64,000 bases of DNA. Origin: Rhizobiales bacterium GAS188 (GTDB lineage Bacteria; Pseudomonadota; Alphaproteobacteria; Rhizobiales; Beijerinckiaceae). Location of the stretch: NCBI GenBank assembly GCA_900104855.1, contig FNSS01000001.1, positions 496,001 through 560,000 on the forward strand. The letters run 5' to 3'. Numbering within the stretch: position 1 is the first letter of the stretch; each line of letters opens with the position of its first letter. The notes beneath the pieces were generated by a model. It saw only the letters and a list, made by a program, of their open reading frames with translations, ran no database searches and had not been told where the DNA came from. A program made the translations under genes and the position numbers. Of the stretch, positions 51,726-60,603 are shown in pieces.

Positions 51726-52646
51726 ATGACCACTCGTCGAACGACCCTCGCCGCCATCGCGGCGACCTGTGTACTGAGCGGCGCAAGTCTTGCTGTAGAC
51801 ACGAGCCATGCCGAGGATTGGCATGCGAAATATCCCGAGCTCGTCTTCGCCGTCGTGCCCGCCGAGAACGCCTCCGGGGTGGTCGACCGCTGGACGCCCT
51901 TCGTGAGCTATTTGTCGAAGGAGCTCGGCACCAAGGTGACCTTGCGCGTCGCCAACGACTATGCGGCGGTGATCGAGGGCCAGCGCGCCGGCAATATCCA
52001 GATCGGCTATTACGGCCCGGCCTCCTATTCACGCGCCACCATCGTCGGCGCCAAGATCGAGCCCTTCGCCATCGACGTGAACAGCGACGGCACCAAGGGC
52101 TATTATTCGGTGTTCTATGTGAAGGCGAACTCGCCCTACCAGAAGATCGAGGAGCTGAAGGGCAAGAATCTCGGCCTCGTCGATCCGAACTCGACCTCGG
52201 GCAACAACATGCCGCGCTTCGCCCTGCACAATATGGGCATCGAGGCCGACACCTATTTCGGTCACGTGGTCTATGCCGGCAGCCATGAGAATGCGCTGAC
52301 CGCGCTGCAGCAGGGCACCGTCGACGTGGCGGCCAATTGGTGGAACGCCGACGATGATTCCAACCTGACCCGCATGGTCAACAAGGGCATGCTGAAGAAG
52401 GAAGATTTCCGCATCATCTTCAAGTCGCCGCTGATCATCAACTCGCCTTACGCCTATCTCTCCGACCTGCCGCCGGAGCTCAAGGAGGCGATCCGCAAGG
52501 CCTTCTTCGAAGCGGCGACCAAGGACAAGGCGGCCTATGACAAGCTCTCGGACGGCAAGAACCGCCCTTGGGAGCCGATCACCCATCAGGACTACTTGCC
52601 GACCATCGACATGGTGAAGTTCGTCGATTCGCTGCGCAAGAGCTGA
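51726..52646 (+). CDS. phnD: Phosphonate ABC transporter substrate-binding protein PhnD
   Basis: A 306-residue periplasmic protein with a signal peptide (TLAAIAATCVLSGASLAVDTSHA). The mature part shows FAVVPAENASGVVDRWTPFVSYLSKELG, GYYGPASYSRA, LGLVDPNSTSGNNMPRF and VDVAANWWNADDDSNLTRM, all typical of PhnD. The ATG at 51726 is 5 bases after GGAGG (51716-51720). Confidence 0.95.
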   Translation: MTTRRTTLAAIAATCVLSGASLAVDTSHAEDWHAKYPELVFAVVPAENASGVVDRWTPFVSYLSKELGTKVTLRVANDYAAVIEGQRAGNIQIGYYGPASYSRATIVGAKIEPFAIDVNSDGTKGYYSVFYVKANSPYQKIEELKGKNLGLVDPNSTSGNNMPRFALHNMGIEADTYFGHVVYAGSHENALTALQQGTVDVAANWWNADDDSNLTRMVNKGMLKKEDFRIIFKSPLIINSPYAYLSDLPPELKEAIRKAFFEAATKDKAAYDKLSDGKNRPWEPITHQDYLPTIDMVKFVDSLRKS

Positions 52647-52666
52647 GCATGCCTCAGTGCGCCTTT

Positions 52667-52694
52667 CCTTCTCCCGCCAAAGGGCGGGAGAAGG
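52667..52694. terminator. Strong hairpin between phnD and phnE
   Basis: CCTTCTCCCGCC (52667-52678) pairs perfectly with GGCGGGAGAAGG (52683-52694) around a 4-base loop. It lies 21 bases after the phnD stop. Without a T-run it is more likely an mRNA-stabilising or attenuating element that keeps the binding protein in excess over the permeases. The stem resembles the hairpin at 18441-18466. Confidence 0.6.
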
Positions 52695-52718
52695 AGACGT
52701 CGGCAAGGACCTAGCCTC

Positions 52719-53600
52719 GTGGCCAGCCACCAGATCCTGCTGCCGCCCGGGCAGCTCGCCCCGCTCGAGGCGGATTATGCCAAGGCGCGCTCGGCCAAGC
52801 GTTTCGCCGCTGTCCTCGTCCTCGTCGGCCTGGCGATCGCGATGCTGGGCGCAGGCCATGTCTCCGAGATCGATCTCGCCAAGCTGTGGACCCATCGCGG
52901 CGAATTCGGCGACTATTTCAACCGGATCTTCACGCTCGACACTGGCGGCCGGACCTGGAGCGATCCGGTCGAATGGTTCTGGAACCTGAAGCGCTGGTCG
53001 GTGCTGCTCGTCGAGACCGTCGTCATGTCCTATGTGGGCACGGCGCTCGGCTTCATCGTCGGCCTGCCGCTGTGCTTTGCGGCCAGCGCCAATCTGTCGT
53101 CGAACCCTTGGGTCAGGGGCATCGCCAAGCGCCTGCTCGAATTGCTGCGCACCGTGCCCGATCTCGTCTTCGCGTTGATCTTCGTCGAGGCCTTCGGGCT
53201 CGGCCCGCTCGCCGGCGTGCTGGCGCTGGCGCTGCATTCGACCGGAGCGCTCGGCAAGCTGTTCAGCGAATTCGTCGAGAATGTCGACATGAAGCCGGTC
53301 GAAGGCGTCATCGCCTCGGGCGGCGGCAAGCTCGCGGCGATCCGTTTCGGTGTGCTGCCGCAAGTGCTGTCGGGATTTGCGAGCTACACGCTGCTGCGCT
53401 TCGAGATCAATGTGCGCGAGGCGGCCGTGCTCGGCTATGTGGGCGCCGGCGGCATCGGCGAAAAGCTGATCGAGGCGATCCGCAAATTCTACTACACCGA
53501 CGTCTCGGCCATCCTGATCCTCCTGATCGCGACGGTGTTCCTCATCGATATGGGCACCGACCGCCTGCGCGCCGGCCTGTCGAGGGCGATCGTCAAATGA
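52719..53600 (+). CDS. phnE: Phosphonate ABC transporter permease PhnE (first)
   Basis: A 293-residue permease with about five or six membrane helices. It contains LLVETVVMSYVGTALGFIVGLPLCFAA, ELLRTVPDLVFALIFVEAFGLGPLAGVLALALHSTGALGKLF, the EAA-like loop VDMKPVEGVIASGGGKLAAI and VLGYVGAGGIGEKLIEAI. The GTG at 52719 follows AAGGA. It overlaps the second permease by ATGA. Confidence 0.94.
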   Translation: MASHQILLPPGQLAPLEADYAKARSAKRFAAVLVLVGLAIAMLGAGHVSEIDLAKLWTHRGEFGDYFNRIFTLDTGGRTWSDPVEWFWNLKRWSVLLVETVVMSYVGTALGFIVGLPLCFAASANLSSNPWVRGIAKRLLELLRTVPDLVFALIFVEAFGLGPLAGVLALALHSTGALGKLFSEFVENVDMKPVEGVIASGGGKLAAIRFGVLPQVLSGFASYTLLRFEINVREAAVLGYVGAGGIGEKLIEAIRKFYYTDVSAILILLIATVFLIDMGTDRLRAGLSRAIVK

Positions 53601-54472
53601 GCACGGCACGCCCCGGCTTCGGCGATCTCGGCCGCATCGCCGAGGAACATGCCGACCTCATCCGCGGCGCCGAACGCAAAGCGTGGCGCCAGCTCTCGAC
53701 CGGCTTCGCGCTTTTGGCGCTCCTGGCGCTCGGGCTGTGGTGGATCGATTTCGGCGTCTTGCGCATGCTGACCGGGCTCGCGCGCTTCGGCCAGATCCTG
53801 ATCCGCATGCTGCCGCCTTCGCCCGGCGATTTCGCCCGCTTCCTGATCTATGGGCAGGCGCTCATCGAGACGCTTGGGCTTGCGCTCATCGGCACGCTTG
53901 CCGCCGCCGTCATCGCCTTGCCGCTCGGCCTGCTGGCGGCCCGCAACGTCACGGGCAGCGCCGTCCTGCATTTTGTCCTGCGGCGCGGCTTCGACATCAT
54001 TCGCGGCATCGACCGCTTCGTCTGGGCGCTGATCTTTGTGCGCGTCGTTGGCCTCGGGCCCTTCGCGGGCGCGCTTGCCATCGCGGTGTCGAATATCGGC
54101 TCCTTCGGCAAGCTCTTCTCGGAAACCTTCGAGAGCGCCGATCGCCGGCCCGTCGAAGGCGTGCTCTCGACCGGCGGGGGCAGTCTGCATGCCGTCAGAT
54201 TCGCCATTCTGCCGGAGGTCGCGCCGGTCATCCTCAGCCAGATCCTCTATTACTTCGAATCCGACACCCGCTCGGCGACCGTGATCGGCATTGTCGGGGC
54301 CGGCGGCATCGGCCTCTTTCTCTATGAGGAGATCCGCGTCCTCGAATGGACGCATGTCGCCTTCCTGATCCTGATGATCCTGGTGACCGTGGCGCTGATC
54401 GACGCCCTCTCCGGCATCCTCAGGCGCTGGTTCATCGGCAAGCGACCGCAGGCAAAGCCCGCTCGCGCCTGA
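53597..54472 (+). CDS. phnE: Phosphonate ABC transporter permease PhnE (second)
   Basis: A 291-residue paralogue of the preceding permease. Shared blocks are LIETLGLALIGTLAAAVIALPLGLLAARN, IDRFVWALIFVRVVGLGPFAGALAIAVSNIGSFGKLFSE, RRPVEGVLSTGGG and IGIVGAGGIGLFLYEEI. Two different PhnE chains probably form a heterodimeric channel. The ATG at 53597 overlaps the first phnE stop. Confidence 0.94.
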   Translation: MSTARPGFGDLGRIAEEHADLIRGAERKAWRQLSTGFALLALLALGLWWIDFGVLRMLTGLARFGQILIRMLPPSPGDFARFLIYGQALIETLGLALIGTLAAAVIALPLGLLAARNVTGSAVLHFVLRRGFDIIRGIDRFVWALIFVRVVGLGPFAGALAIAVSNIGSFGKLFSETFESADRRPVEGVLSTGGGSLHAVRFAILPEVAPVILSQILYYFESDTRSATVIGIVGAGGIGLFLYEEIRVLEWTHVAFLILMILVTVALIDALSGILRRWFIGKRPQAKPARA

Positions 54473-54859
54473 CGAGTGATCGCCTCCAGTGGCGATGCTG
54501 CACTGCGATACCCGTTCCGCTGCTACCGCTGTTAAAAACAGGGAAATAACAGCCAAGAGTTAATGCCGCACCGCAGCATTGCCGCGCATCCGACGCTTGG
54601 CCATTATGGCAGCGCGCCCGTCGCGACCGCAAGGCCCTCGTGAGCTTGCTTCCTCCGCAAGAGTCATGACGAGTCAATCGATGCCTCGGCGAGAGAAGCC
54701 CTGGCTCCGGCACACGCTTCCAAGCACTCGATTCGGTTTGCTGGGAAAACCGAACCCGCACGCCGGCATCACCTCGTGGGAGGCCGCACAACCGTTCAAG
54801 CCGGCCCCTCCCCTCCTGCTGTAGGGTCGTTCTCGTCGCACCAGCCTACAGGAAATCCA
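54473..54859. other. Intergenic region after the phosphonate locus
   Basis: These 387 bases hold no recognised gene. A 7-bp inverted repeat, GCTGTTA (54528-54534) with TAACAGC (54547-54553), may end transcription from phnE. The rest should include the promoter of the LysE-like gene, which is preceded by AGGAAA. Confidence 0.5.
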
Positions 54860-55486
54860 ATGGCCGCCGAGGTCGCATTCATGCCCGGGATCTGGCGCCC
54901 TCTCGCGGCGCTGATCCTGGCGTCGGTGGTCGTCATGGGCAGTCCGGGTCCCTCGACGATCAGCGTCACCGCCGTCGGCGCCGCCTTTGGGGTTCGACGC
55001 TCGCTCAACTATGCCTGCGGCCTCATCGCCGGCACGATCGCGGTGCTCCTGGCGGTATCGCTGGGCGTCGTTGCCCTCCTGCTTTCGATACCCCAGGGCG
55101 CCCGCCTGCTCGGCGCCGTCTCCGCGGCTTATATTCTGTACCTGGCGTTCAAGATCGCCACCGCCCCGCCGCTTGAAAGCCGGAGCGGGCAGATGGCGGC
55201 CCCTGCTTTCGTCAGCGGCTTCCTTTTGGCCATCGCCAATCCCAAAGCCTATCTCGCAATCGCTGCCGTGTTTGCGGGCACGACCGTCATCGTCGAGGAT
55301 CATGGCCTGGACGCTGTTGTCAAAACCGCAGTGCTCAGCATGATGATCGTGATCATCCACATGTGCTGGCTATTGGCGGGTGCCTCCTTGTCCCGCATCC
55401 TTCATGATCCGGTGAGCTCGCGCCTGGTCAATGTCTCGCTGGCGGTGCTCCTCGTGGGGATGACATTGCTCGCCTTCATCAGCTGA
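54860..55486 (+). CDS. LysE/RhtB-family translocator
   Basis: A 208-residue exporter-like membrane protein with about six helices. The family signature is VVMGSPGPSTISVTAVGAAFGVRRSLNYACG at residues 28-58, and the second half has FLLAIANPKAYLAIAAVFAG. Members export amino acids or related metabolites. The ATG at 54860 follows AGGAAA. No regulator is adjacent, so the substrate is unknown. Confidence 0.9.
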   Translation: MAAEVAFMPGIWRPLAALILASVVVMGSPGPSTISVTAVGAAFGVRRSLNYACGLIAGTIAVLLAVSLGVVALLLSIPQGARLLGAVSAAYILYLAFKIATAPPLESRSGQMAAPAFVSGFLLAIANPKAYLAIAAVFAGTTVIVEDHGLDAVVKTAVLSMMIVIIHMCWLLAGASLSRILHDPVSSRLVNVSLAVLLVGMTLLAFIS

Positions 55487-55713
55487 GGTATCGCGTGCAA
55501 ACGGCCTGCCGCATGTAGGTGAGTGTAATCAGCCACCCTCGCGCCGTGCAAAATCGGTATGTTTGAAACGGCAGCAACGGGCGGGAGCGCTCATGCATGG
55601 GCTCAGGGGAGACCGGAAATCCCAGCAGCCGCTTGGGTGGCAGAGTGGCCGGATCGCGCTCTTGCTGACGAACCGCCCTGCATCGGCTAAGCTGATGCAG
55701 GCAGAGGGGCGTC

Positions 55714-56403
55714 ATGATCACTCTCTATTCCTACCCTGAGCTCTTCGGCGTCGCCGACAATAACGGCTATGGGCTCAAGGTCTTTGCCTTCCTCAAGCTT
55801 GCCGGCGTGCCGTTCGTCCATCAGCACATCTTCGACGCCTCGGCGGCTCCGCGTGGGCAGCTTCCCTACATCGTCGACGATGGCGAGGCGATCGGTCACA
55901 GCGACACGATCATCGCGCATCTCATCCACCGCTATGGGCTGACCATCGACGACGGGCTCACCCCTATGCGGCGCGACACCGGCCATCTCGTCACCCGCAT
56001 GCTCGACGATCTCTACTGGGTCATGTCCTATTCGCGCTGGAAGGACGAGGCGTTCTGGCCGGCCTTTCACAATGCGCTGGCCCGCGAGCATCCGAGCCTG
56101 ACCGAGGAAGCGCTCGCGAAGGCGCGGGAATTCAACGCCAAGCGCTACCACTACCAGGGCATCGGCCGCTACGCTCCGCCGGCCGCCTATGCGCGCGGCC
56201 TCGCGGATCTGCGGGTGCTGGCCAACCTCGTCCCGGCGCAGGCCTACCTGTTCGGCCCGAAGCCGACCAGCACCGACGCTGCCATCTACGGCTTCCTCGC
56301 CAATATCTACTTCTATCCGATCGAGACGCCGCTCCGGCAGTTCGTCGTCTCGCAGGCCAATCTCGTCCGCCACTGCACCGCGATCCATGCGGCCGTCGGT
56401 TAA
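55714..56403 (+). CDS. Glutathione S-transferase family protein
   Basis: A 229-residue protein. The thioredoxin-like N-terminal domain (residues 1-75: YSYPELFGVADNNGYGLKVFAFLKLAGVPF, GQLPYIVDDGEAIGHSDTIIAHL) contains the cis-Pro and the glutathione-binding Asp/Ser turn. The helical C-terminal domain includes YLFGPKPTSTDAAIYGFLAN, a pattern of the metaxin/Tom37-like GST subgroup. The substrate is not known. Confidence 0.88.
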   Translation: MITLYSYPELFGVADNNGYGLKVFAFLKLAGVPFVHQHIFDASAAPRGQLPYIVDDGEAIGHSDTIIAHLIHRYGLTIDDGLTPMRRDTGHLVTRMLDDLYWVMSYSRWKDEAFWPAFHNALAREHPSLTEEALAKAREFNAKRYHYQGIGRYAPPAAYARGLADLRVLANLVPAQAYLFGPKPTSTDAAIYGFLANIYFYPIETPLRQFVVSQANLVRHCTAIHAAVG

Positions 56404-56542
56404 AGTGCCCGGCCCGAGGGGCCGGCATCCGGCGCGGGGCTCTCCGCTCTGCCCGAAGGGAAGTAGAGACTTCAACGGATAAGGCGCCGCCTTTGAACGA
56501 CTAAGGACCTCGGCGAGCCGGCTGGCGAAGTCGGCTGGGGCC

Positions 56543-58225
56543 TTATCCATCCCTCAATCCGATCGGCACAACGAACTGGAACAGCGTCCCGTTCTTGCCA
56601 TCCGACGATGCAGTAAGCTGGCCGGCATGATCCTCAATAATCATGCGGCAAATCGCCAAGCCCAATCCCATTCCATGTGTCTTCGTCGTTACAAACGCCG
56701 TAAATATGTTGTCCAACTGTTTCGGATCAACTCCCGGTCCTGAGTCCTCCACGGCGACGACAACCGCATCGCGACCACGGCGCTCAGTCCCGATCCGCAG
56801 CACCCGACTGCGATCGCTCGTGGCGTCCATGGCCTCGAGCGCGTTCTGGACCAGATTGATGATAACCTCCTGCAATTGCCCCGCATGGCCGTCGACAAGC
56901 GGGAGTCCCGACGTCAGCTCGGGGCGCGTCTCGACGTCATGATCCTTCAGCTCTCCGCGCATCGAGTGTAGTGCCCTGAGAATAACCTCGTTTAGGTCGA
57001 TCGGCTGCCGCCCCTGATCGACCTTTCCGAACAAGGTGCGAATGCTGTCGAATACTTCGCTGACGCGACGATTTGCACCGATCACGTCAGTGAGTGCTGC
57101 CCGTATTTCTTCGAGATCTGGGGGCGCCCTGCTTAGAAAGTTCATTGCTGCATTGCTGTTTGCCTGGATGACTCCCAAAGGCTGTCTCACCTGATGCGCG
57201 ATCGCAGCCGTAAGCGCCTGCATGTTCATGAGCTTATTGTCGCGTTCGCGCTGCAACATCGTGTTCGAGCGAGTGAGGCGCGCCTCGCTCTCCCTCCGCC
57301 CGGCAAACAGCGCGGCAAGAACCAGCGCGAAGAGCGCCACAATCACAATGACCGCCTGAGCTTGCAGGATACGGTCCTCGATCGGAATACGGGCATCTCC
57401 AAAATGACCAATGCCGAAGATCGTCGTCAAAACAACCGTGAACGAAACCATGAAGGCGCCCGCCGAGGCCATGACCGGTCGATAACGGGCGGCAAGCAAT
57501 AGCAACATTGGAAAGAGCAGTGCGCCTGGCACCACCGTCGCCCAAGGCTCCGGCGGCAGCGAAATGATGATCATGGTCACTAGCGCCAGCCCCACGAGGG
57601 CCGCGGCGCCTTCAAGGAGCTCACTGCCTGGCAGCGGCTCCCGCAGGGCAGCGGTGAGCCCAATCACGAGCGGCGCAACGATGACGACGCCGATAACATC
57701 AGATGCGAACCAGGCCTGCCAGGTCGTCAGGAACGGCGCCCCCCGCCACAGCCCATAGGTAATGGCTCCCCCGACCCCGGAGACGACGGTCCCCGCGACC
57801 GCTGCCGCGAGCAGGCCAAGGACGTGGCGCAGCCGTTCGAGGCTGAAGCCATCGCCGAAGTAGCGCGTAATCAATCCAGCCACGATCAAGGCTTCCGCCG
57901 CGTTGCAGAGGCCGAGGGCGGCACCCACCGGGAGCGGGTCACCCTGGATAAGATGCATCGCGAGGGTTCCGACTGTCACCCCAGCCGCCACCGGCCAACG
58001 TGCAAGGGACCCAACGGCAATCAGGATACCGGACGAAATACCGGCCGCGGGCCAGAACACGGCCACGCCTTCGGGAACCACAAGCAAACCGCTGACATAC
58101 GCTACCAGGGAATAGGCCGAGCCGATCGCCGCAGCGAACCCGATGCCAGACGCCCATCGCCGTGTCAGATCATCGGCCGCCGTAGATCGCTGGCGCTGGC
58201 CGTATCCGAGTAGATTATCGAGCAT
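56543..58225 (-). CDS. MASE1-domain sensor histidine kinase
   Basis: A 560-residue kinase. Residues 25-310 form the MASE1 membrane sensor of about eight helices (PEGVAVFWPAAGISSGILIA). Residues 330-400 form the dimerisation domain with phosphoaccepting His344 (AIAHQVRQPLGVIQANSNAA). The ATPase domain follows: N-box INLVQNALEAM, G1 VEDSGPGVDPKQLDNIF, G2 HGMGLGLAICRMI and GTLFQFVVP. No response regulator is encoded beside it, so its partner is elsewhere. The ATG at 58225 is the first in frame. Confidence 0.93.
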   Translation of the reverse strand: MLDNLLGYGQRQRSTAADDLTRRWASGIGFAAAIGSAYSLVAYVSGLLVVPEGVAVFWPAAGISSGILIAVGSLARWPVAAGVTVGTLAMHLIQGDPLPVGAALGLCNAAEALIVAGLITRYFGDGFSLERLRHVLGLLAAAVAGTVVSGVGGAITYGLWRGAPFLTTWQAWFASDVIGVVIVAPLVIGLTAALREPLPGSELLEGAAALVGLALVTMIIISLPPEPWATVVPGALLFPMLLLLAARYRPVMASAGAFMVSFTVVLTTIFGIGHFGDARIPIEDRILQAQAVIVIVALFALVLAALFAGRRESEARLTRSNTMLQRERDNKLMNMQALTAAIAHQVRQPLGVIQANSNAAMNFLSRAPPDLEEIRAALTDVIGANRRVSEVFDSIRTLFGKVDQGRQPIDLNEVILRALHSMRGELKDHDVETRPELTSGLPLVDGHAGQLQEVIINLVQNALEAMDATSDRSRVLRIGTERRGRDAVVVAVEDSGPGVDPKQLDNIFTAFVTTKTHGMGLGLAICRMIIEDHAGQLTASSDGKNGTLFQFVVPIGLRDG

Positions 58226-58463
58226 GCCGTCGATACTCCCGCATGCCGCCGATACTTAAGCATACTCTCATCAGGTTCCGAAATCGAGCCTGCCACAATC
58301 TGCCGCGCAGCGAAGGCAGACCGATGCATGCTGTCCAGTCGTGGGTTGCCCGCCGCTGCGTGCTGACGTGGCGAGCGAATGGACGAGCAATGTCCGCTTC
58401 TGGCGCCGCGCAACCTTGAGGCGCCGAGCAACCTTGAGGGCGATGCGACTGACGGTCCGCTAA

Positions 58464-58516
58464 GGGTCGACTCCGGCGGTTCAATTGTGGCCAAGCTCGA
58501 ATGTCGCCACAGAGTG
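58464..58516 (+). repeat. Direct repeat, copy 1
   Basis: This 53-bp segment begins GGGTCGACTCC and ends GCTCGAATGTCGCCACAGAG. It matches the 49-bp segment at 59337-59385, with the outer parts almost identical and the centre differing by small gaps. The pair brackets the DUF1330 gene in direct orientation. Confidence 0.7.
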
Positions 58517-58759
58517 GATTGCGGACCTTCATGCCTGACGCCCAGTCCCGCCAGGGCACGGGAATTGTCCCAAGGCAGCGGCGCATAGTCATTCGGGGAA
58601 ACCTGCCTTGCGCGGGCCGTCGAGGAACGCCTCAAGGTCGAAGCTGGAGACGGCTTGGCGCTGGGCCTCAATGCCGAGGCCAGAACGGCCCTTCTCGCGA
58701 GTCCTCCCCCGGAAATAGGCGATAAGCATAGCGACGTCCCGGAATTCAACCTCGTCGAA

Positions 58760-58822
58760 TTGACACCGCAGCAGACGCTCGAGATGCTGACCTGGGAGGG
58801 TGCCGCCGAGCGCTACCCCGAA
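58760..58822 (+). pseudogene. Possible DnaE2-like gene fragment
   Basis: The frame reads LTPQQTLEMLTWEGAAERYP, which recalls a conserved segment of error-prone DNA polymerase III alpha subunits (LTWEGAAxRYP). Only about 20 residues are recognisable, the frame then runs into the ribosome-binding site of the DUF1330 gene. This is a weak, memory-based match and could be chance. Confidence 0.25.
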
Positions 58823-58837
58823 GTGGAGGAGGAAACT

Positions 58838-59131
58838 ATGGCCAAGGGATACTGGATCCCCTTCTATCGTTCGATTTCTGATCCCACTGCATTGGCGGCG
58901 TACGCTAAGCTCGCCGGTCCGGCCGTGACGGCCAATGGCGGTCGCTTTCTTGCTCGCGGCGGCACGGTCAAGACATACGAGCAGGGCATCGCCCAGCGCA
59001 CAATTGCGATCGAGTTCGATAGCGTCGAACAGGCCATCGCCGCGCACGACAGCCCCGCCTATCAGGAAGCGCTCGCGGCGCTGGGCAACACGTGCGAACG
59101 CGATATGCGCATTGTCGAAGGCGTAGACTGA
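58838..59131 (+). CDS. DUF1330 family protein
   Basis: A 97-residue single-domain protein of the DUF1330 ferredoxin-like dimeric barrel fold. It has AKGYWIPFYRSISDPTALAAYAKLAGPAV, GGRFLARGGTVKTYE and AIEFDSVEQAIAAHDSPAYQEAL. The ATG at 58838 is preceded by GGAGGAGGAAACT, an excellent ribosome-binding site; the frame is open further upstream but that part is not family-like. Function unknown. Confidence 0.9.
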   Translation: MAKGYWIPFYRSISDPTALAAYAKLAGPAVTANGGRFLARGGTVKTYEQGIAQRTIAIEFDSVEQAIAAHDSPAYQEALAALGNTCERDMRIVEGVD

Positions 59132-59820
59132 ATAACCCGACTCAGCCGACGAGACGCTTGATGAGCTTGCGAAGCACCTGCGGGACGCTCTCCCTCAGCC
59201 GATGGCGGGCCGAACGATCTGGCAGACGCCTAGCATATTGCCCGGGCGGCGTGTGAATGGGATCGCTTCCGGAATGGCTAGGCCATTCTTTGCGCATGGA
59301 AGGCAACTACAGCGCCCCGACTCCAACGGCTGCTATGGGTCGACTCCTGCCGCTCAAGGGCAGGCTCGAATGTCGCCACAGGGTGTTGTGTCACGAGCAT
59401 CGCCGGTCCACACGGGGATGCGCAACTGTACGAGAGATGAAGGAGGGCCCTTCGAGGTCGGCAATCAGGTGTTGATCTCAAGCCACCGCAAGCTGCTGTT
59501 CTCAAAAGCGATGGTGCTGATCGCTCGATTTCGGACGCCGCCGGCGTTCGCATGAGAGACGCGGAACAGCCGTGGGAGGGGCCGGCGGGCGACGTGCGTC
59601 ATGAGACCGGCGCTGTTGCAGTTTTTCGTGGCTCGGGAGCCGCCGGGACTGGCCGTCTGCATATTTACCGACCGCCTGCAGCCCATTCGCCGTCCCAAGC
59701 GGGCATACCGATTGCCGATCCGCCCGGAATTCGTGATCCTCAGACCTTTCCGGGTCGGCCATCCGGGGGATCTCGGCCGTATATCTCGCCAACAAGCCAT
59801 CGCTGCGTCAGAGTCAGTCC
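59132..59820. other. Gene-poor region before the TauE-like gene
   Basis: These 689 bases contain the second direct repeat (59337-59385) and several short open frames on both strands, none with a recognisable motif. The promoter of the TauE-like gene should lie near its right end, but no clear hexamers were found. Confidence 0.5.
59337..59385 (+). repeat. Direct repeat, copy 2
   Basis: This 49-bp segment matches the repeat at 58464-58516: GGGTCGACTCC at the left and GCTCGAATGTCGCCACAG at the right are shared exactly. It lies in non-coding DNA about 200 bases after the DUF1330 gene. Confidence 0.7.
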
Positions 59821-60603
59821 ATGCTGAGCGCAACAGAGATGGGGTATGTCTTGTCTGGCCTGCTGGTCGGGCTACTCGTCGGCCAGACGGGGGTGGGCGG
59901 CGGTTCTCTTATGACGCCGCTGCTCGTTCTTCTTTTCGGTATTCATCCCGCGACGGCCGTGGGTACGGATCTCCTCTACGCCTCCGTCACAAAGACGGTC
60001 GGATCGACGGTCCACGGCTATAACAAGACTGTGGACTGGCGGATTGTCGGGAGGTTGGCCGCCGGCAGCCTGCCCGCGACCGCGGCAACCCTTTTCCTCG
60101 TCTCGAAATTCAATCTCGTGAGCCCCGGTGCATCGGCGGTCTTGTCCGTTATGCTTGGGGTGACGCTTGTCATTACGTCGCTCAGCCTGCTTGCTCGCGA
60201 TTGGATCCTTTCGCATTTTGAATCGATCCTCGCCGCGCTTTCACCGGGGCGCGTCGCCGCACTGACTATGGCGGCCGGGGCGGTGCTTGGCGTCGCCGTT
60301 TCGCTCACGTCGGTCGGTGCAGGCGCAATCGGGGTCGTTGCCCTGATCGCGCTTTATCCGCGCCTGCCGACGCGGACCATCGTCGGCTCCGACATCGCGC
60401 ATGCCGTCCCGCTCACGCTGCTGGCCGGCGTCGGGCATTTCATCATGGGCTCGGTCGACATGCATCTGCTCGGCACTTTGTTGATCGGCTCGATCCCAGG
60501 CGTTTTGATCGGCAGCCTCCTCGCCGCCCGGTTGCCGGAATGGGTGATCCGACCATTGCTCGCAATCGTGCTCGCGATCGTGGGGGTGAAGCTGGTGATT
60601 TGA
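59821..60603 (+). CDS. TauE/SafE (TSUP) family exporter
   Basis: A 260-residue membrane protein with seven or eight helices in two repeats. Repeat one has LLVGQTGVGGGSLMTPLLVLLFG and ATAVGTDLLYASVTKTVGS; repeat two has VSLTSVGAGAIGVVALIALYP and TIVGSDIAHAVPLTLLAG. Members move sulfite, sulfoacetate or other small anions. The ATG at 59821 lacks a strong ribosome-binding site; the second ATG, at 59839, is an alternative. Confidence 0.88.
   Translation: MLSATEMGYVLSGLLVGLLVGQTGVGGGSLMTPLLVLLFGIHPATAVGTDLLYASVTKTVGSTVHGYNKTVDWRIVGRLAAGSLPATAATLFLVSKFNLVSPGASAVLSVMLGVTLVITSLSLLARDWILSHFESILAALSPGRVAALTMAAGAVLGVAVSLTSVGAGAIGVVALIALYPRLPTRTIVGSDIAHAVPLTLLAGVGHFIMGSVDMHLLGTLLIGSIPGVLIGSLLAARLPEWVIRPLLAIVLAIVGVKLVI

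Larger units (their letters stand above)
58226..58837. other. Gene-poor region with repeat and possible gene fragment
   Basis: No intact gene is supported in these 612 bases. They contain the first copy of a direct repeat (58464-58516) and, in frame with the following DUF1330 gene, a stretch that looks like a broken coding sequence (58760-58822). The sequence appears rearranged. Confidence 0.5.

Noticed and set aside
52029-53609. Minus-strand frame of 526 codons across phnD and phnE
   Set aside because: It is the antisense of two well-supported genes and contains no recognisable domain.
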